From positions 2,790,001-2,854,000 of the forward strand of contig NZ_FPJG01000006.1 of NCBI RefSeq assembly GCF_900119165.1: a DNA stretch of 64,000 nt, in the 5' to 3' direction. This document shows, one piece after another, positions 18,607 through 29,919 of the stretch (its first letter is position 1; each line of letters opens with the position of its first letter). This stretch comes from Amycolatopsis australiensis. GTDB taxonomy: Bacteria; Actinomycetota; Actinomycetes; Mycobacteriales; Pseudonocardiaceae. The notes under the pieces were generated by a model. The model was given only the letters and a program-made list of their open reading frames with translations. It did not search any database and was not told where the DNA came from. The position numbers and the translations under genes were made by a program.

Positions 18607-19817
18607 CCGACCTGCCGGAACACCCGGACTTCCTCTGGGACAACCCCGACCCCCGCCCGTCCTACGACGTCGTCGTGGTCGGCGGCGGCGGGCACGGCCT
18701 CGCCACCGCGTACTACCTGGCCAAGGTGCACGGCATCACCGACGTGGCCGTGCTCGAAAAGGGCTGGCTCGCCGGCGGCAACATGGCCCGCAACACGACG
18801 ATCATCCGCTCCAACTACCTCTGGGACGAAAGCTCCGGCATCTACGAGCACTCCCTCAAGCTGTGGGAAGGGCTGGAAGACGACCTCGGCTACCCGATCC
18901 TGTTCAGCCAGCGCGGGGTGCTGAACCTCGCGCACAGCCTGCAGGACGTCCGCGACAGCGTCCGCCGGGTCGAGGCCAACAAGCTCAACGGCATCGACGC
19001 CGAGTGGGTGGACGCCGACGGCGTCAAGGAGATCTGCCCGATCGTCAACACCTCCCCGGACGTCCGCTACCCCGTGCTCGGCGCGACCTTCCAGCCGCGC
19101 GCGGGCATCGCGAAGCACGACTACGTCGCGTGGGGCTTCGCCCGGGCCGCGAACGCGCTGGGCGTCGACCTCGTCCAGAACTGCGAGGTCACCGGCATCA
19201 CCACGGCGAACGGACGCGTCACCGGCGTCGAGACGTCGCGGGGCCGGATCGCCGCGGGCAAGGTCGCGCTGTGCGCCGCCGGCCACACGTCCGTGCTCGC
19301 GAAGATGGTGGGCCTTGACCTGCCGCTCACGTCGCATCCGCTGCAGGCGCTCGTGTCGGAGCTGCTCGAACCGGTCCATCCCACGGTCGTCATGTCGAAC
19401 GCCGTGCACGTCTACGTCTCGCAGGCGCACAAGGGCGAACTCGTGATGGGCGCCGGCATCGACAGCTACAACGGCTACGGGCAGCGCGGCTCGTTCCACG
19501 TCATCGAGCAGCAGATGGCGGCCGCGCTGGAGCTGTTCCCGGTGTTCGCGCGGGCACACCTGCTGCGGACGTGGGCGGGCATCGTCGACACGAGCCCGGA
19601 CGCGTCCCCGATCATCGGCCTCACCCCGGTCGAGAACCTGTTCCTCAACTGCGGCTGGGGGACCGGTGGCTTCAAGGCCACTCCCGGTGTCGGCGACGTC
19701 TACGCCGACACCATCGCTCGCGGGAAGCCGCACGAGTACGCCGAGCCGTTCGGCCTCGACCGGTTCACCACCGGTGCCCTCGTCGACGAGCACGGCGCCG
19801 CCGCCGTCGCGCACTAG
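18603..19817 (+). CDS. soxB: Heterotetrameric sarcosine oxidase, beta subunit
   Basis: A 404-residue DAO-family flavoprotein subunit. The FAD motif [20 protein letters not shown] is at about residues 22-41, and [19 protein letters not shown] is characteristic of SoxB. In the family the FMN is attached to a His in the segment seen here as [16 protein letters not shown]. The subunit oxidises sarcosine and hands the product imine to the alpha subunit. The C-terminus ([15 protein letters not shown]) is complete. It overlaps glyA by 4 bases and lies 9 bp before soxD. Confidence 0.95.
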   Translation: MTDLPEHPDFLWDNPDPRPSYDVVVVGGGGHGLATAYYLAKVHGITDVAVLEKGWLAGGNMARNTTIIRSNYLWDESSGIYEHSLKLWEGLEDDLGYPILFSQRGVLNLAHSLQDVRDSVRRVEANKLNGIDAEWVDADGVKEICPIVNTSPDVRYPVLGATFQPRAGIAKHDYVAWGFARAANALGVDLVQNCEVTGITTANGRVTGVETSRGRIAAGKVALCAAGHTSVLAKMVGLDLPLTSHPLQALVSELLEPVHPTVVMSNAVHVYVSQAHKGELVMGAGIDSYNGYGQRGSFHVIEQQMAAALELFPVFARAHLLRTWAGIVDTSPDASPIIGLTPVENLFLNCGWGTGGFKATPGVGDVYADTIARGKPHEYAEPFGLDRFTTGALVDEHGAAAVAH

Positions 19818-19826
19818 GAGATTCCG

Positions 19827-20105
19827 ATGCAGCTGATCCCCTGCCCGTGGTGCGGGCCACGCGAGGAAGCCGAGTTCCACTACGGCGGCCAGGCGCACGT
19901 CGCCTACCCGCCGGACCCGTCGGCGCTGCCGGACGAGGAGTGGGCGAAGTTCGTCTTCTTCCGCGAGAACCCGAGCGGTCCGTTCGCCGAGCGGTGGAGC
20001 CACTCCGCGGGCTGCCGCCGGTGGTTCAACGCCGTCCGCGACACGCGCACCCACGACCTCCTGGCGGTCTACCGCCTCGACGAGCCCCGGCCGGTGATCC
20101 CGTGA
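19827..20105 (+). CDS. soxD: Sarcosine oxidase, delta subunit
   Basis: A 92-residue zinc-binding subunit. The four expected zinc ligands are present: C6 and C9 (CPWCG) and H59 and C63 (HSAGC). It stabilises the heterotetramer next to the alpha subunit and has no catalytic residues of its own. The stop codon overlaps the soxA GTG start (GTGA), giving strict translational coupling. Confidence 0.95.
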   Translation: MQLIPCPWCGPREEAEFHYGGQAHVAYPPDPSALPDEEWAKFVFFRENPSGPFAERWSHSAGCRRWFNAVRDTRTHDLLAVYRLDEPRPVIP

Positions 20106-22639
20106 CCCGACTGTCCGGCGTCCCGCTCAAGTTCACCTTCGACGGCCGCGAGCTGACCGGTTTCCTCGGCGACACCCTGGCTTCCGCGCTGCTCGCCAAC
20201 GGCATCCACCAGGTCGCGACCAGCGTCAAGCACGGCAGGCCGCGCGGCATCCTGGGGGCGGGCGTCGAGGACCCGAACGCACTGGTGCAGATCGAAAAGC
20301 CGTTCCCCGAGCCGATGCTGAGCGCGACGACCGTCGAGTTGTACGACGGCCTGGAAGCACGTGGCCTGCGCGGCCGGGGCCGGCTGGCCGCCGAGCCCGA
20401 CCGGGCGCGGTACGACGCCAAGCACGCCCACTGCGACGTCCTGGTCATCGGTGCCGGACCGGCCGGCCGCGCCGCCGCCGCGTCGGCCGAAGGGCGGGTG
20501 CTCCTGATCGACGACCAGCCTGACGGCGAGGCGCCCGAAGGCGTCCGGTTCCTTTCGCGCACGACGGCGTTCGGCGTCTACGACGACGGTTTCGTGCTCG
20601 CCCTCGAGCGCCGAGGCGAACCCGCGGCCCCCGAGCGCGTTTCGCGGCAGCGGGTCTGGCGGATCCGGGCGAAGCGGATCGTCATCGCCACCGGCGCCCA
20701 CGAACGGCCGATCGTCTTCCCGGACAACGACCGCCCCGGCATCATGCTGGCTTCGGCTGCCCGCACGTACCTGAACCGCTACGGTGTCCTGGCCGGGCGG
20801 CGCGTGGTCGTGTTCACCACCAACGACTCCGCGTTGGACGCCGCCGCCGATCTGGCGGAGGCCGGGGCCGAGATCGTGCGGATCGTCGATGCCCGCGAGG
20901 GGTACGGAGTCATCGGCACCGACGGCGGCTCCCACGTCACGGCCGCCCACGTGGCGAAACTGGGCGAGCTGCGGGGGGAGCGGGTCGAGTGCGACCTGCT
21001 GCTCGTGTCCGGCGGCTGGAACCCGGCCGTGCACCTGTACAGCCAGGCCCGCGGCACCCTCCGGTACGCGCCGGAACTCGGGGCGTACGTCCCCGCCGGG
21101 GACCTGCCGAACGTGACCGTCGTCGGCGCCGCGGCGGGCGAAGGGCTGCCGGAGACGAAGGTGCTCTGGCAGGTGCCCGCCCCGGAGTCCGAAGTGGACA
21201 CGCGGTTCGTCGACCTGCAGCGCGACGCGACCGTGTCGGACGTCCTGCGCGCCACCGGCGCCGGGCTGCGGTCGCTCGAGCACGTCAAGCGGTACACGAC
21301 CATCGGGACCGCGCACGACCAGGGCAAGACGTCCGGCATGCTCGCCGCCGGCATCACGGCCGAAGCCCTCGGCGTCGGCCTCGCCGACCGCCGGCCGACG
21401 ACGTTCCGGCCGCCGTACACCCCCGTGTCGTTCGCCGCCCTGGCCGGGCGGAACCGCGGTGAGCTGCACGATCCCGTGCGCGTCACCACGATCCACCCGT
21501 GGCACGTCGAGCACGGTGCCGTGTTCGAGAACGTCGGCCAGTGGAAGCGGCCGTGGTACTACCCGCGGCCCGGCGAGTCGATGGCCGACGCCGTCCGGCG
21601 TGAATGCCGGGCGGCCCGCAACGACGTCGCCGTGATGGACGGGTCCACCCTCGGCAAGATCGACGTGCAGGGCCGGGACGCCGGCTGGTTCCTCGACATG
21701 CTCTACACGAACATGATGAGCACGCTGAAGCCCGGCCGGATCCGCTACGGCGTGATGTGCGGCGTCGACGGGATGGTGATCGACGACGGCACGGTCATCC
21801 GGGTCGCCGAGGACCGGTTCCTGGTCACGACCACCACCGGCAACGCGGCGAAGATCCTCGACTGGATGGAGGAGTGGCTCCAGACGGAGTGGCCGCACCT
21901 CGACGTGTTCGCCACGTCGGTCACCGAGCACTGGGCCACGATCCCCCTCGTCGGCCCGCGCTCACGGGAGGTGCTCGGCCGCCTCGCGCCGGGCCTCGAC
22001 GTCTCCAACGAGGCCTTCGGATTCATGACCTGGCAGGACGCCGAGGTCGCCGGGATCCCGGCGCGGGTCTGCCGGATCAGCTTCTCCGGCGAGCTGGCTT
22101 ACGAGATCAACGTCCCGTCGTGGCACGGGCCCGTGCTCTGGCAGTCCATAGTGGACGAGGGTGCCACGCCGTACGGCACCGAGACCATGCACGTCCTGCG
22201 CGCCGAGAAGGGCTACCCGATCATCGGCCAGGACACCGACGGCACGGTCACCCCGCAGGACCTCGGGATGTCGTGGGCGGTGTCGAAGAAGAAGGCCGAC
22301 TTCATCGGCAAACGCTCCTTCGCCCGCGCGGAGAACAACCGGCCGGACCGCAAGCACCTGGTCGGCCTGCTGCCGCTCGATCCGGCGGTGCTGCTGCCGG
22401 AAGGTTCGCAGATCATCGAATCGGAGACGCTGCCGGAACCGCCGGTGCGGATGCTCGGCCACGTCACCTCCAGCTACGACAGCGCCGCCCTCGGCCGGAC
22501 GTTCGCGCTGGCCCTCGTCCGCTCGGGCCGCGAGCGGATCGGCGAGACGCTGTACGTCCCGGTCGGCGACGAGGTGGTCCCGGTGACCGTGACCGACTCC
22601 GTGCTCTTCGACAAGGAAGGAGCCCGCCGTGACGGTTGA
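20102..22639 (+). CDS. soxA: Sarcosine oxidase, alpha subunit (short form)
   Basis: An 845-residue subunit; known alpha subunits are about 950-1000 residues, so this one is short. In order: a ferredoxin-like N-terminal fold (LKFTFDGRELTGFLGDTLAS), an NAD-binding Rossmann region (DVLVIGAGPAGRAAAASAEG), VIATGAHERPIVFPDNDRPG, and from about residue 470 a GcvT/aminomethyltransferase-like domain that binds THF (VMDGSTLGKIDVQG, FSGELAYEINVP). It channels the methylene group of oxidised sarcosine to THF, making glycine, methylene-THF and peroxide. Most of the missing length falls between the first Rossmann motif and RQRVWRIRAK. The GTG start at 20102 overlaps soxD. Confidence 0.93.
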   Translation: MTRLSGVPLKFTFDGRELTGFLGDTLASALLANGIHQVATSVKHGRPRGILGAGVEDPNALVQIEKPFPEPMLSATTVELYDGLEARGLRGRGRLAAEPDRARYDAKHAHCDVLVIGAGPAGRAAAASAEGRVLLIDDQPDGEAPEGVRFLSRTTAFGVYDDGFVLALERRGEPAAPERVSRQRVWRIRAKRIVIATGAHERPIVFPDNDRPGIMLASAARTYLNRYGVLAGRRVVVFTTNDSALDAAADLAEAGAEIVRIVDAREGYGVIGTDGGSHVTAAHVAKLGELRGERVECDLLLVSGGWNPAVHLYSQARGTLRYAPELGAYVPAGDLPNVTVVGAAAGEGLPETKVLWQVPAPESEVDTRFVDLQRDATVSDVLRATGAGLRSLEHVKRYTTIGTAHDQGKTSGMLAAGITAEALGVGLADRRPTTFRPPYTPVSFAALAGRNRGELHDPVRVTTIHPWHVEHGAVFENVGQWKRPWYYPRPGESMADAVRRECRAARNDVAVMDGSTLGKIDVQGRDAGWFLDMLYTNMMSTLKPGRIRYGVMCGVDGMVIDDGTVIRVAEDRFLVTTTTGNAAKILDWMEEWLQTEWPHLDVFATSVTEHWATIPLVGPRSREVLGRLAPGLDVSNEAFGFMTWQDAEVAGIPARVCRISFSGELAYEINVPSWHGPVLWQSIVDEGATPYGTETMHVLRAEKGYPIIGQDTDGTVTPQDLGMSWAVSKKKADFIGKRSFARAENNRPDRKHLVGLLPLDPAVLLPEGSQIIESETLPEPPVRMLGHVTSSYDSAALGRTFALALVRSGRERIGETLYVPVGDEVVPVTVTDSVLFDKEGARRDG

Positions 22640-23105
22640 CGTGACCGAAGAACCGTTCCGCACGCAACTCACCGTGCGCCTCCGGGACGGGCGTGCCCTG
22701 CTCGGCGTCGAGCTGCCGACGCCGTGCACGTTCGTCAGCGGCGACGGCGTCGACATCCTGTGGATGGGCCCGGACGAGTACCTGGTGCTCGCCGAGCCCG
22801 GCCGTCAGGCCGAGCTGGAAGCCGGGCTCCGGGCGGACGGCGCGGCGGCGGTCGTCGACGTCTCGGCCCAGCGCAAGGTCTTCCGGCTCACCGGGTCGTA
22901 CGCGGCCGACGTGCTGGCCCACGGCTGCTCGATCGACCTGGACCCGGCCGTGTCGCCGCCGGGCACGTGCGTCCAGACGCTTCTCGCGCGCACCGGGATC
23001 GTGCTCATGGTCCGGGAAGACGGTTTCACGATCCTCGTCCGCCAGTCGTTCTCGGACTACTTCACGGCCTGGCTGGCCGACGCGAGCCTGGAGTACGTGC
23101 CATGA
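22629..23105 (+). CDS. soxG: Sarcosine oxidase, gamma subunit
   Basis: A 158-residue gamma subunit, distantly related to the GcvT C-terminal fold. TFVSGDGVDILWMGPDEYLV and VVDVSAQRKVFRLTGSYAAD match the family. It contacts beta and alpha and supports assembly. The GTG start lies inside the end of soxA (11-base overlap) and the stop overlaps the purU ATG. Length is slightly below the usual 180-200 residues. Confidence 0.92.
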   Translation: MTVDVTEEPFRTQLTVRLRDGRALLGVELPTPCTFVSGDGVDILWMGPDEYLVLAEPGRQAELEAGLRADGAAAVVDVSAQRKVFRLTGSYAADVLAHGCSIDLDPAVSPPGTCVQTLLARTGIVLMVREDGFTILVRQSFSDYFTAWLADASLEYVP

Positions 23106-23944
23106 CCTTCACCTTGACGCTCAAGTGCCCGGAACGCTCGGGCATCGTGCACGCCGTCACCACGTTCCTGGTCGGGCAGGGCTGCGACATCGTCGAGCAC
23201 CAGCAGTTCGACGACGACGTGCGCGGCTCGCTGTTCCTGCGCACGTCGTTCACCTGCGCCCGGGCGGCCACAGTGGACGATCTGACCCGCGCGTTCGCCC
23301 CGGTGGCCGGCGACTTCGCCATGGAGTTCGAGTTCTCCGACGGGACGCCGCCGCGGATCCTCGTCATGGTCTCGAAGTTCGGGCACTGCCTCAACGACCT
23401 GCTCTTCCGCTGGCGGGCGGGCAGTCTCGGCGCCGAGATCGCGCTGGTCGTGTCCAACCACGAGGACCTGCGGCCGATGGCCGAGGCGGCCGGGGTGCCG
23501 TTCGCGCACGTCCCGGTCACGCCGGAGACCAAGCCGGACGCCGAGCAGCGCCTGCTCGACCTGGTCGGGGAGCACGAAGCGGACCTGGTCGTGCTCGCCC
23601 GGTACATGCAGGTGCTGTCGAACGAGCTGTGCCAGAAGCTCGAAGGCCGCGCGATCAACATCCACCACTCGTTCCTGCCCGGGTTCAAGGGCGCCAAGCC
23701 CTACCACCAGGCCTACGACCGTGGCGTCAAGTACGTCGGCGCGACCGCGCACTACGTGACGCCCGACCTCGACGAGGGCCCGATCATCGAGCAGGAGGTC
23801 CAGCGCGTCGACCACACGTACTCGCCGCGCGAGCTGGTGACCGTCGGCCGCGACGCCGAAGCCCTCGCCCTGTCCCGCGCGGTGCGCTGGCACTGCGAAC
23901 ACCGCGTCCTGCTCAACGGCAACAGCACGGTCGTCTTCCGTTAG
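23102..23944 (+). CDS. purU: Formyltetrahydrofolate deformylase
   Basis: A 280-residue enzyme that hydrolyses 10-formyl-THF to formate and THF. An N-terminal ACT domain (residues 1-80, TLKCPERSGIVHAVTTFLV) is followed by a formyltransferase-like hydrolase domain with the catalytic Asn-His-Asp set (INIHHSFLPGF and the later AHYVTPDLDEGPIIEQ). In this operon it recycles THF when demethylation overfills the C1 pool. It overlaps soxG by 4 bases and lies 9 bp before the dimethylglycine dehydrogenase gene. Confidence 0.95.
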   Translation: MTFTLTLKCPERSGIVHAVTTFLVGQGCDIVEHQQFDDDVRGSLFLRTSFTCARAATVDDLTRAFAPVAGDFAMEFEFSDGTPPRILVMVSKFGHCLNDLLFRWRAGSLGAEIALVVSNHEDLRPMAEAAGVPFAHVPVTPETKPDAEQRLLDLVGEHEADLVVLARYMQVLSNELCQKLEGRAINIHHSFLPGFKGAKPYHQAYDRGVKYVGATAHYVTPDLDEGPIIEQEVQRVDHTYSPRELVTVGRDAEALALSRAVRWHCEHRVLLNGNSTVVFR

Positions 23945-26389
<2,445 letters not shown>

Positions 26390-26543
26390 CCGGGGCCCGG
26401 CCGACGTAACATGGATCACGTGGGCAGGTCCGGCGCGCTCGCCCGGGGTATCCACAGCAAGTCCATGGGACCGCGCCAGGAAATTCTCAGGATCGGGGCG
26501 TTTCCTGGAAGGGCCGGAGGCTTGTCGAGGGCTGGAGCTGGGC

Positions 26544-27818
26544 ATGAGCGAGTACGACCGGGGACCGCACGGCGGCGGGGAGTACCCGTACGGCTATGGC
26601 CAGGGCCACTACCGGCAGCCGCCGCCCTACGAGCCGCCCCGTGACCAGTGGGGGCGGCCGTACGATCCCTACACGCAGCCGTTCTACGGCTACCCGCAGC
26701 CCGGCTACCAGCCGCCGCCCAAGCGGCGTACGTCGCTGCCCCTGGTGTTCGGGATCGTCGCGGTGGTGTTCGGGCTGGGCGTCTGGCGGTACATCCAATC
26801 GTCGGACCCTTCGATGGAGGGCGGCGGGAACCAGAACTTCGGCTTCTCCGGGCCGCCCAGCACGTCCCAGACGGTGCTCGACGCCGCCGCCGTGACCGCG
26901 AAGGTCAGCCCGGCCATCGTCAACATCACCACCGAGCTGGGCCTGCAGGGCGCGGCCGCGGCGGGCACCGGCATCGTGCTCACCCCGGACGGCGAGGTGC
27001 TGACGAACAACCACGTCGTCGCGGGGGCGACGAGCATCAAGGCGACCAGCATCGGCACCGGCGAGACGTACCAGGCGTCCGTGATCGGCTACGACCGCAG
27101 CGAGGACATCGCGGTCATCCGGCTCGAGGACGCGTCCGGCCTGCCGGCCGCGACGATCGGCGACTCGTCGTCGGTCAAGGTCGGCGACCAGATCCTCGGC
27201 CTCGGCAACGCCGGCGGCCGCGGCGGCGACCCGGTGCCCGCGCCGGGCACGGTCGCGGCGCTGGACCAGTCGATCACCGCGTCGGACGAGTCCAGCGGCT
27301 CGTCCGAGCAGCTGACCGGGCTGATCCAGGTCCATGCGGACATCGAGTCCGGCGACTCGGGCGGCCCGCTGGTCAACGCGGACGCGCAGGTGGTCGGCGT
27401 GGACACGGCGGCGTCCACCGGCTACCAGCTGAACGGCCGCCGCAGCGGCGCGGGCGGCGAGGGGTTCGCGATCCCGATCAACCAGGCCGTCGACATCGCG
27501 CACAAGATCGTGGCGGGCGCGGCGACGGACAAGATCCACATCGGCAAGACGGCGTTCATCGGCGTCTCGGTGTCGGACGCCCCGGGCCAGGGAGCCCGGG
27601 TCAGCGAGGTGGTCCCGCGAGGCCCGGCCCAGCGGGCTGGCGTGACGCCGCGCGAAGTGATCACGGCGGTCGACGGCAAGCCGATCGATTCGGCGACGAC
27701 GTTGACGGCGGTGATGGACACTCACCATCCGGGTGACGAGTTGACCCTGACGGTGTCGGACGCCTCGGGCGGGCAGCAGCAGGTGAAGGTGACGGCCGCC
27801 GAGGGGCCGGTCGGCTGA
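26544..27818 (+). CDS. Membrane-anchored HtrA-like serine protease (PDZ)
   Basis: A 424-residue DegP/HtrA relative. The first 60 residues are a Tyr/Pro/Gly-rich cytoplasmic tail, followed by one membrane helix (about 64-83). The trypsin-like domain carries the triad H157 (TNNHVV), D188 (SEDIAVI) and S272 (SGDSGGPL). A single PDZ domain ends the protein (about 335-420). It probably degrades or handles damaged envelope proteins outside the membrane, like PepD/HtrA in mycobacteria. The start ATG at 26544 follows a GGAGCTGGG sequence. The gene stands alone, after the dimethylglycine operon, and converges on a MarR gene. Confidence 0.9.
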   Translation: MSEYDRGPHGGGEYPYGYGQGHYRQPPPYEPPRDQWGRPYDPYTQPFYGYPQPGYQPPPKRRTSLPLVFGIVAVVFGLGVWRYIQSSDPSMEGGGNQNFGFSGPPSTSQTVLDAAAVTAKVSPAIVNITTELGLQGAAAAGTGIVLTPDGEVLTNNHVVAGATSIKATSIGTGETYQASVIGYDRSEDIAVIRLEDASGLPAATIGDSSSVKVGDQILGLGNAGGRGGDPVPAPGTVAALDQSITASDESSGSSEQLTGLIQVHADIESGDSGGPLVNADAQVVGVDTAASTGYQLNGRRSGAGGEGFAIPINQAVDIAHKIVAGAATDKIHIGKTAFIGVSVSDAPGQGARVSEVVPRGPAQRAGVTPREVITAVDGKPIDSATTLTAVMDTHHPGDELTLTVSDASGGQQQVKVTAAEGPVG

Positions 27819-27901
27819 GGTCAGCGCGGGTTCTTCGGCGCTCGGCAGCGCGTCCGCTGCGGCGGCCCGGCCGCCGCGGAAAGCCCGGCTGAGGTCAGCG
27901 C
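27812..27901. repeat. Duplicated stop-codon segment and hairpin between HtrA and MarR genes
   Basis: CGGCTGAGGTCAGCGC occurs at 27812-27827 and again at 27886-27901. The first copy holds the HtrA stop, the second the MarR stop. Between them GCGGCGG (27859-27865) pairs with CCGCCGC (27871-27877) over CCCGG, a likely bidirectional terminator. The repeat suggests a small local duplication of the 3' junction. Confidence 0.6.
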
Positions 27902-28269
27902 AGGACTTCGTTGAGCACTTCGCGATGCGTCTGCTTCGCCGCCTGGTAGCGCTCGCGGCCCGCGTCGGTGAGCGTCACGAAGATGCCGCGCCGGTCCATC
28001 TCGCACAGGGCGCGCTCGACCAGGCCCTCCTTCTCGAGGCGGGCGACCAGCCGTGACGTGGCGCTCTGGCTCAGGTGGACCGCCTCCGTCAGGTCGGCCG
28101 ACCGGCACTTGAAGTCGCAGGTCGCGAGGCGTTCCAGTGCTTCGAACTCGTTCGCGCCGATGCCGTGGCGCTCCTGCAGGCGGCACTCCAGCGTGCTGAA
28201 CACGGCCGAGTAGCGCGCCAGCAGCTCGTGCCACTCCTGCACCAGGCCCTGCTCGGCGACGTCGCTCAC
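27895..28269 (-). CDS. MarR family regulator
   Basis: About 124 residues from a GTG at 28269; an ATG at 28296 is also possible. The winged helix covers about 35-100 (GANEFEALERLATCDFKCRS, HLSQSATSRLVARLEKEGLV, then DRRGIFVTLTDAGRERY), as in MarR. The longer reading frame up to 28404 is rejected because it translates the operator repeats into a repetitive THLM pattern. Divergent from an MFS efflux gene with a triple repeat between, so it most likely represses that pump until a toxic ligand binds. Confidence 0.85.
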   Translation of the reverse strand: MSDVAEQGLVQEWHELLARYSAVFSTLECRLQERHGIGANEFEALERLATCDFKCRSADLTEAVHLSQSATSRLVARLEKEGLVERALCEMDRRGIFVTLTDAGRERYQAAKQTHREVLNEVLR

Positions 28270-28293
28270 GACGGCCAACTTACCATGCGCGAG

Positions 28294-28333
28294 CATCAGA
28301 TGCAAATACATTAAATGCGTGGACATTAGATGC
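28294..28333. promoter_or_regulatory. Three phased 10-mers between MarR and MFS genes
   Basis: CATCAGATGC (28294-28303), CATTAAATGC (28309-28318) and CATTAGATGC (28324-28333) repeat every 15 bases. Each is a near-palindromic 10-mer. They fill the gap between the divergent MarR and MFS starts (28269 and 28356) and are probably a cooperative MarR operator array. Confidence 0.75.
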
Positions 28334-28355
28334 GTGTGCATGTACTGTCGCCGCC

Positions 28356-29813
28356 ATGAGCTCTTCCGTGTCCTTGTCCACCACCTCGACCCGGTGGGAC
28401 GCACGTCTCTGGGGTGTCCTGCTCACCGTTTCGATCGTCATCGGTCTCGACGCGCTCGACGTGTCGATGGTCGGGGTCGCGCTCCCCGCCATCCAGGCCG
28501 ACCTCGGCCTGTCCACCAGCGCGCTGCAATGGGTCGTCAGCGGCTACGTCCTCGGCTACGGCGGGCTGCTGCTCCTCGGCGGCCGCACCGCCGACCTGCT
28601 GGGCCGCCGCCGCGTGTTCCTCGTCGCCGTCGCGGTCTTCGCGCTCGCCTCGCTCCTCGGCGGGCTCGTCGACGACGGCGCGCTGCTCATCGCGAGCCGC
28701 TTCGTCAAGGGCCTGGCCGCCGCGTTCACCGCGCCGGCCGCGCTGTCCATCATCACCACGACGTTCCAGGAGGGCCCGGCCCGCAACAAGGCGATCAGCA
28801 TCTTCGCCGTGTTCGGCGCCAGCGGGTACTCCGCCGGTCTCGTGTTCTCCGGCCTGCTGACCGAGGTCGGCTGGCGCTGGACGTTCCTGCTGCCCGCGCC
28901 GATCGCGCTCGTCGCGCTGGTCGCGGCGTGGCGGCTGATCCCGTCGTACCAGCGGGAAGAGGGCCGCGGGTACGACTTCCCGGGCGCCATCACCGGCGCC
29001 GCCGGGTCGCTGCTGCTGGTGTTCGGCGTCGTCGAGGCGCCGGAGGTGGGCTGGGCCGCGCCGCGCACGCTCATCACGTTCGTGGTCGCCCTGGCCCTGC
29101 TCGTGACGTTCGTGGTCATCGAAAAGCGCAGCAGCCACCCGCTGCTGCGGCTGGGGATCCTCCGCTCGGGCCCGCTGGCCCGCGCCAACCTCGGCGGCGC
29201 GCTGTTCTTCGGCGCGTACATCGGGTTCCAGTTCGTCGTGATGCTGTACCTGCAGCGGGTCCTGGGCTGGTCCGCGCTGCAGACCGCGCTCGGCTTCCTG
29301 CCGGCGGCGCTGATCGTTGCGTTCGGCTCGCCGCGGATCGAGCCGCTGATCGACCGCGTCGGCACGCCCCGCACGATCTTCGCGGGCGTGGTCGCGCACG
29401 TCATCGGCTACGCGCTGTTCCTGCGCATCGACGAGCACTCGGGCTACGCGGGCAGCGTCCTGCCCAGCATGATCCTGCTCGGCATCGGCTTCACGCTGGC
29501 GTTCTCCTCGCTGAACATCCAGGCCACGAACGGGATTTCGGACAGCGAGCAGGGGCTGGCGGGCGGCCTGCTGAACACGTCACTGCAGGTCGGCGGCGCG
29601 ATCGGGCTGGCGGTGGTGACGGCGGTCCTGACCGCCAACGGCGGCCGCGAAGCCTCACCGGCCGCGCTGCTCACCGGTCTGACACCGGCGTTGAGCGTGG
29701 TCACCGGCATCGCGGTGCTGGGCCTGTTGATCGCCATCAGCGGCCTGGCCGCCCGCAAGAAGCCGGCGGTGGAGCCGGTCGCGGAAGCGGACCTGCTCGC
29801 CCTCGCCGACTGA
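28356..29813 (+). CDS. MFS drug efflux transporter (DHA2/EmrB type)
   Basis: A 485-residue proton-driven transporter with about 14 membrane helices. Motif A-like GGRTADLLGRRRVFL follows helix 2, and the motif C region GASGYSAGLVFSGLLTEVGW is in helix 5. The helix 1 segment LDALDVSMVGVALPAIQADL is typical of the DHA2 family of multidrug exporters. Divergent from the MarR gene, whose operator array covers its promoter. A perfect 19-bp stem follows the stop. Substrates cannot be told from sequence. Confidence 0.9.
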   Translation: MSSSVSLSTTSTRWDARLWGVLLTVSIVIGLDALDVSMVGVALPAIQADLGLSTSALQWVVSGYVLGYGGLLLLGGRTADLLGRRRVFLVAVAVFALASLLGGLVDDGALLIASRFVKGLAAAFTAPAALSIITTTFQEGPARNKAISIFAVFGASGYSAGLVFSGLLTEVGWRWTFLLPAPIALVALVAAWRLIPSYQREEGRGYDFPGAITGAAGSLLLVFGVVEAPEVGWAAPRTLITFVVALALLVTFVVIEKRSSHPLLRLGILRSGPLARANLGGALFFGAYIGFQFVVMLYLQRVLGWSALQTALGFLPAALIVAFGSPRIEPLIDRVGTPRTIFAGVVAHVIGYALFLRIDEHSGYAGSVLPSMILLGIGFTLAFSSLNIQATNGISDSEQGLAGGLLNTSLQVGGAIGLAVVTAVLTANGGREASPAALLTGLTPALSVVTGIAVLGLLIAISGLAARKKPAVEPVAEADLLALAD

Positions 29814-29816
29814 GCA

Positions 29817-29860
29817 ACGCGGAAGAACCACCATCGCGGGGGATGGTGGTTCTTCCGCGT
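29817..29860 (+). terminator. Strong terminator after the MFS gene
   Basis: ACGCGGAAGAACCACCATC (29817-29835) pairs perfectly with 29842-29860 over the 6-base loop GCGGGG, directly after the MFS stop. A 19-bp perfect stem; it should stop transcripts entering from either side. Confidence 0.88.
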
Positions 29861-29919
29861 TTCGCCGGCGCCGTCCGCCGGTGTGGAAACCGGAGCCGCC
29901 ACCGGCTCGGGCGAACCGG

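Noticed and set aside
26411..26644. A 77-codon frame before the HtrA gene
   Set aside because: It overlaps the HtrA N-terminus in another frame and has no motif or ribosome-binding site.
28270..28404. N-terminal extension of the MarR protein
   Set aside because: It would translate the operator repeats into a periodic THLM pattern before the conserved domain.
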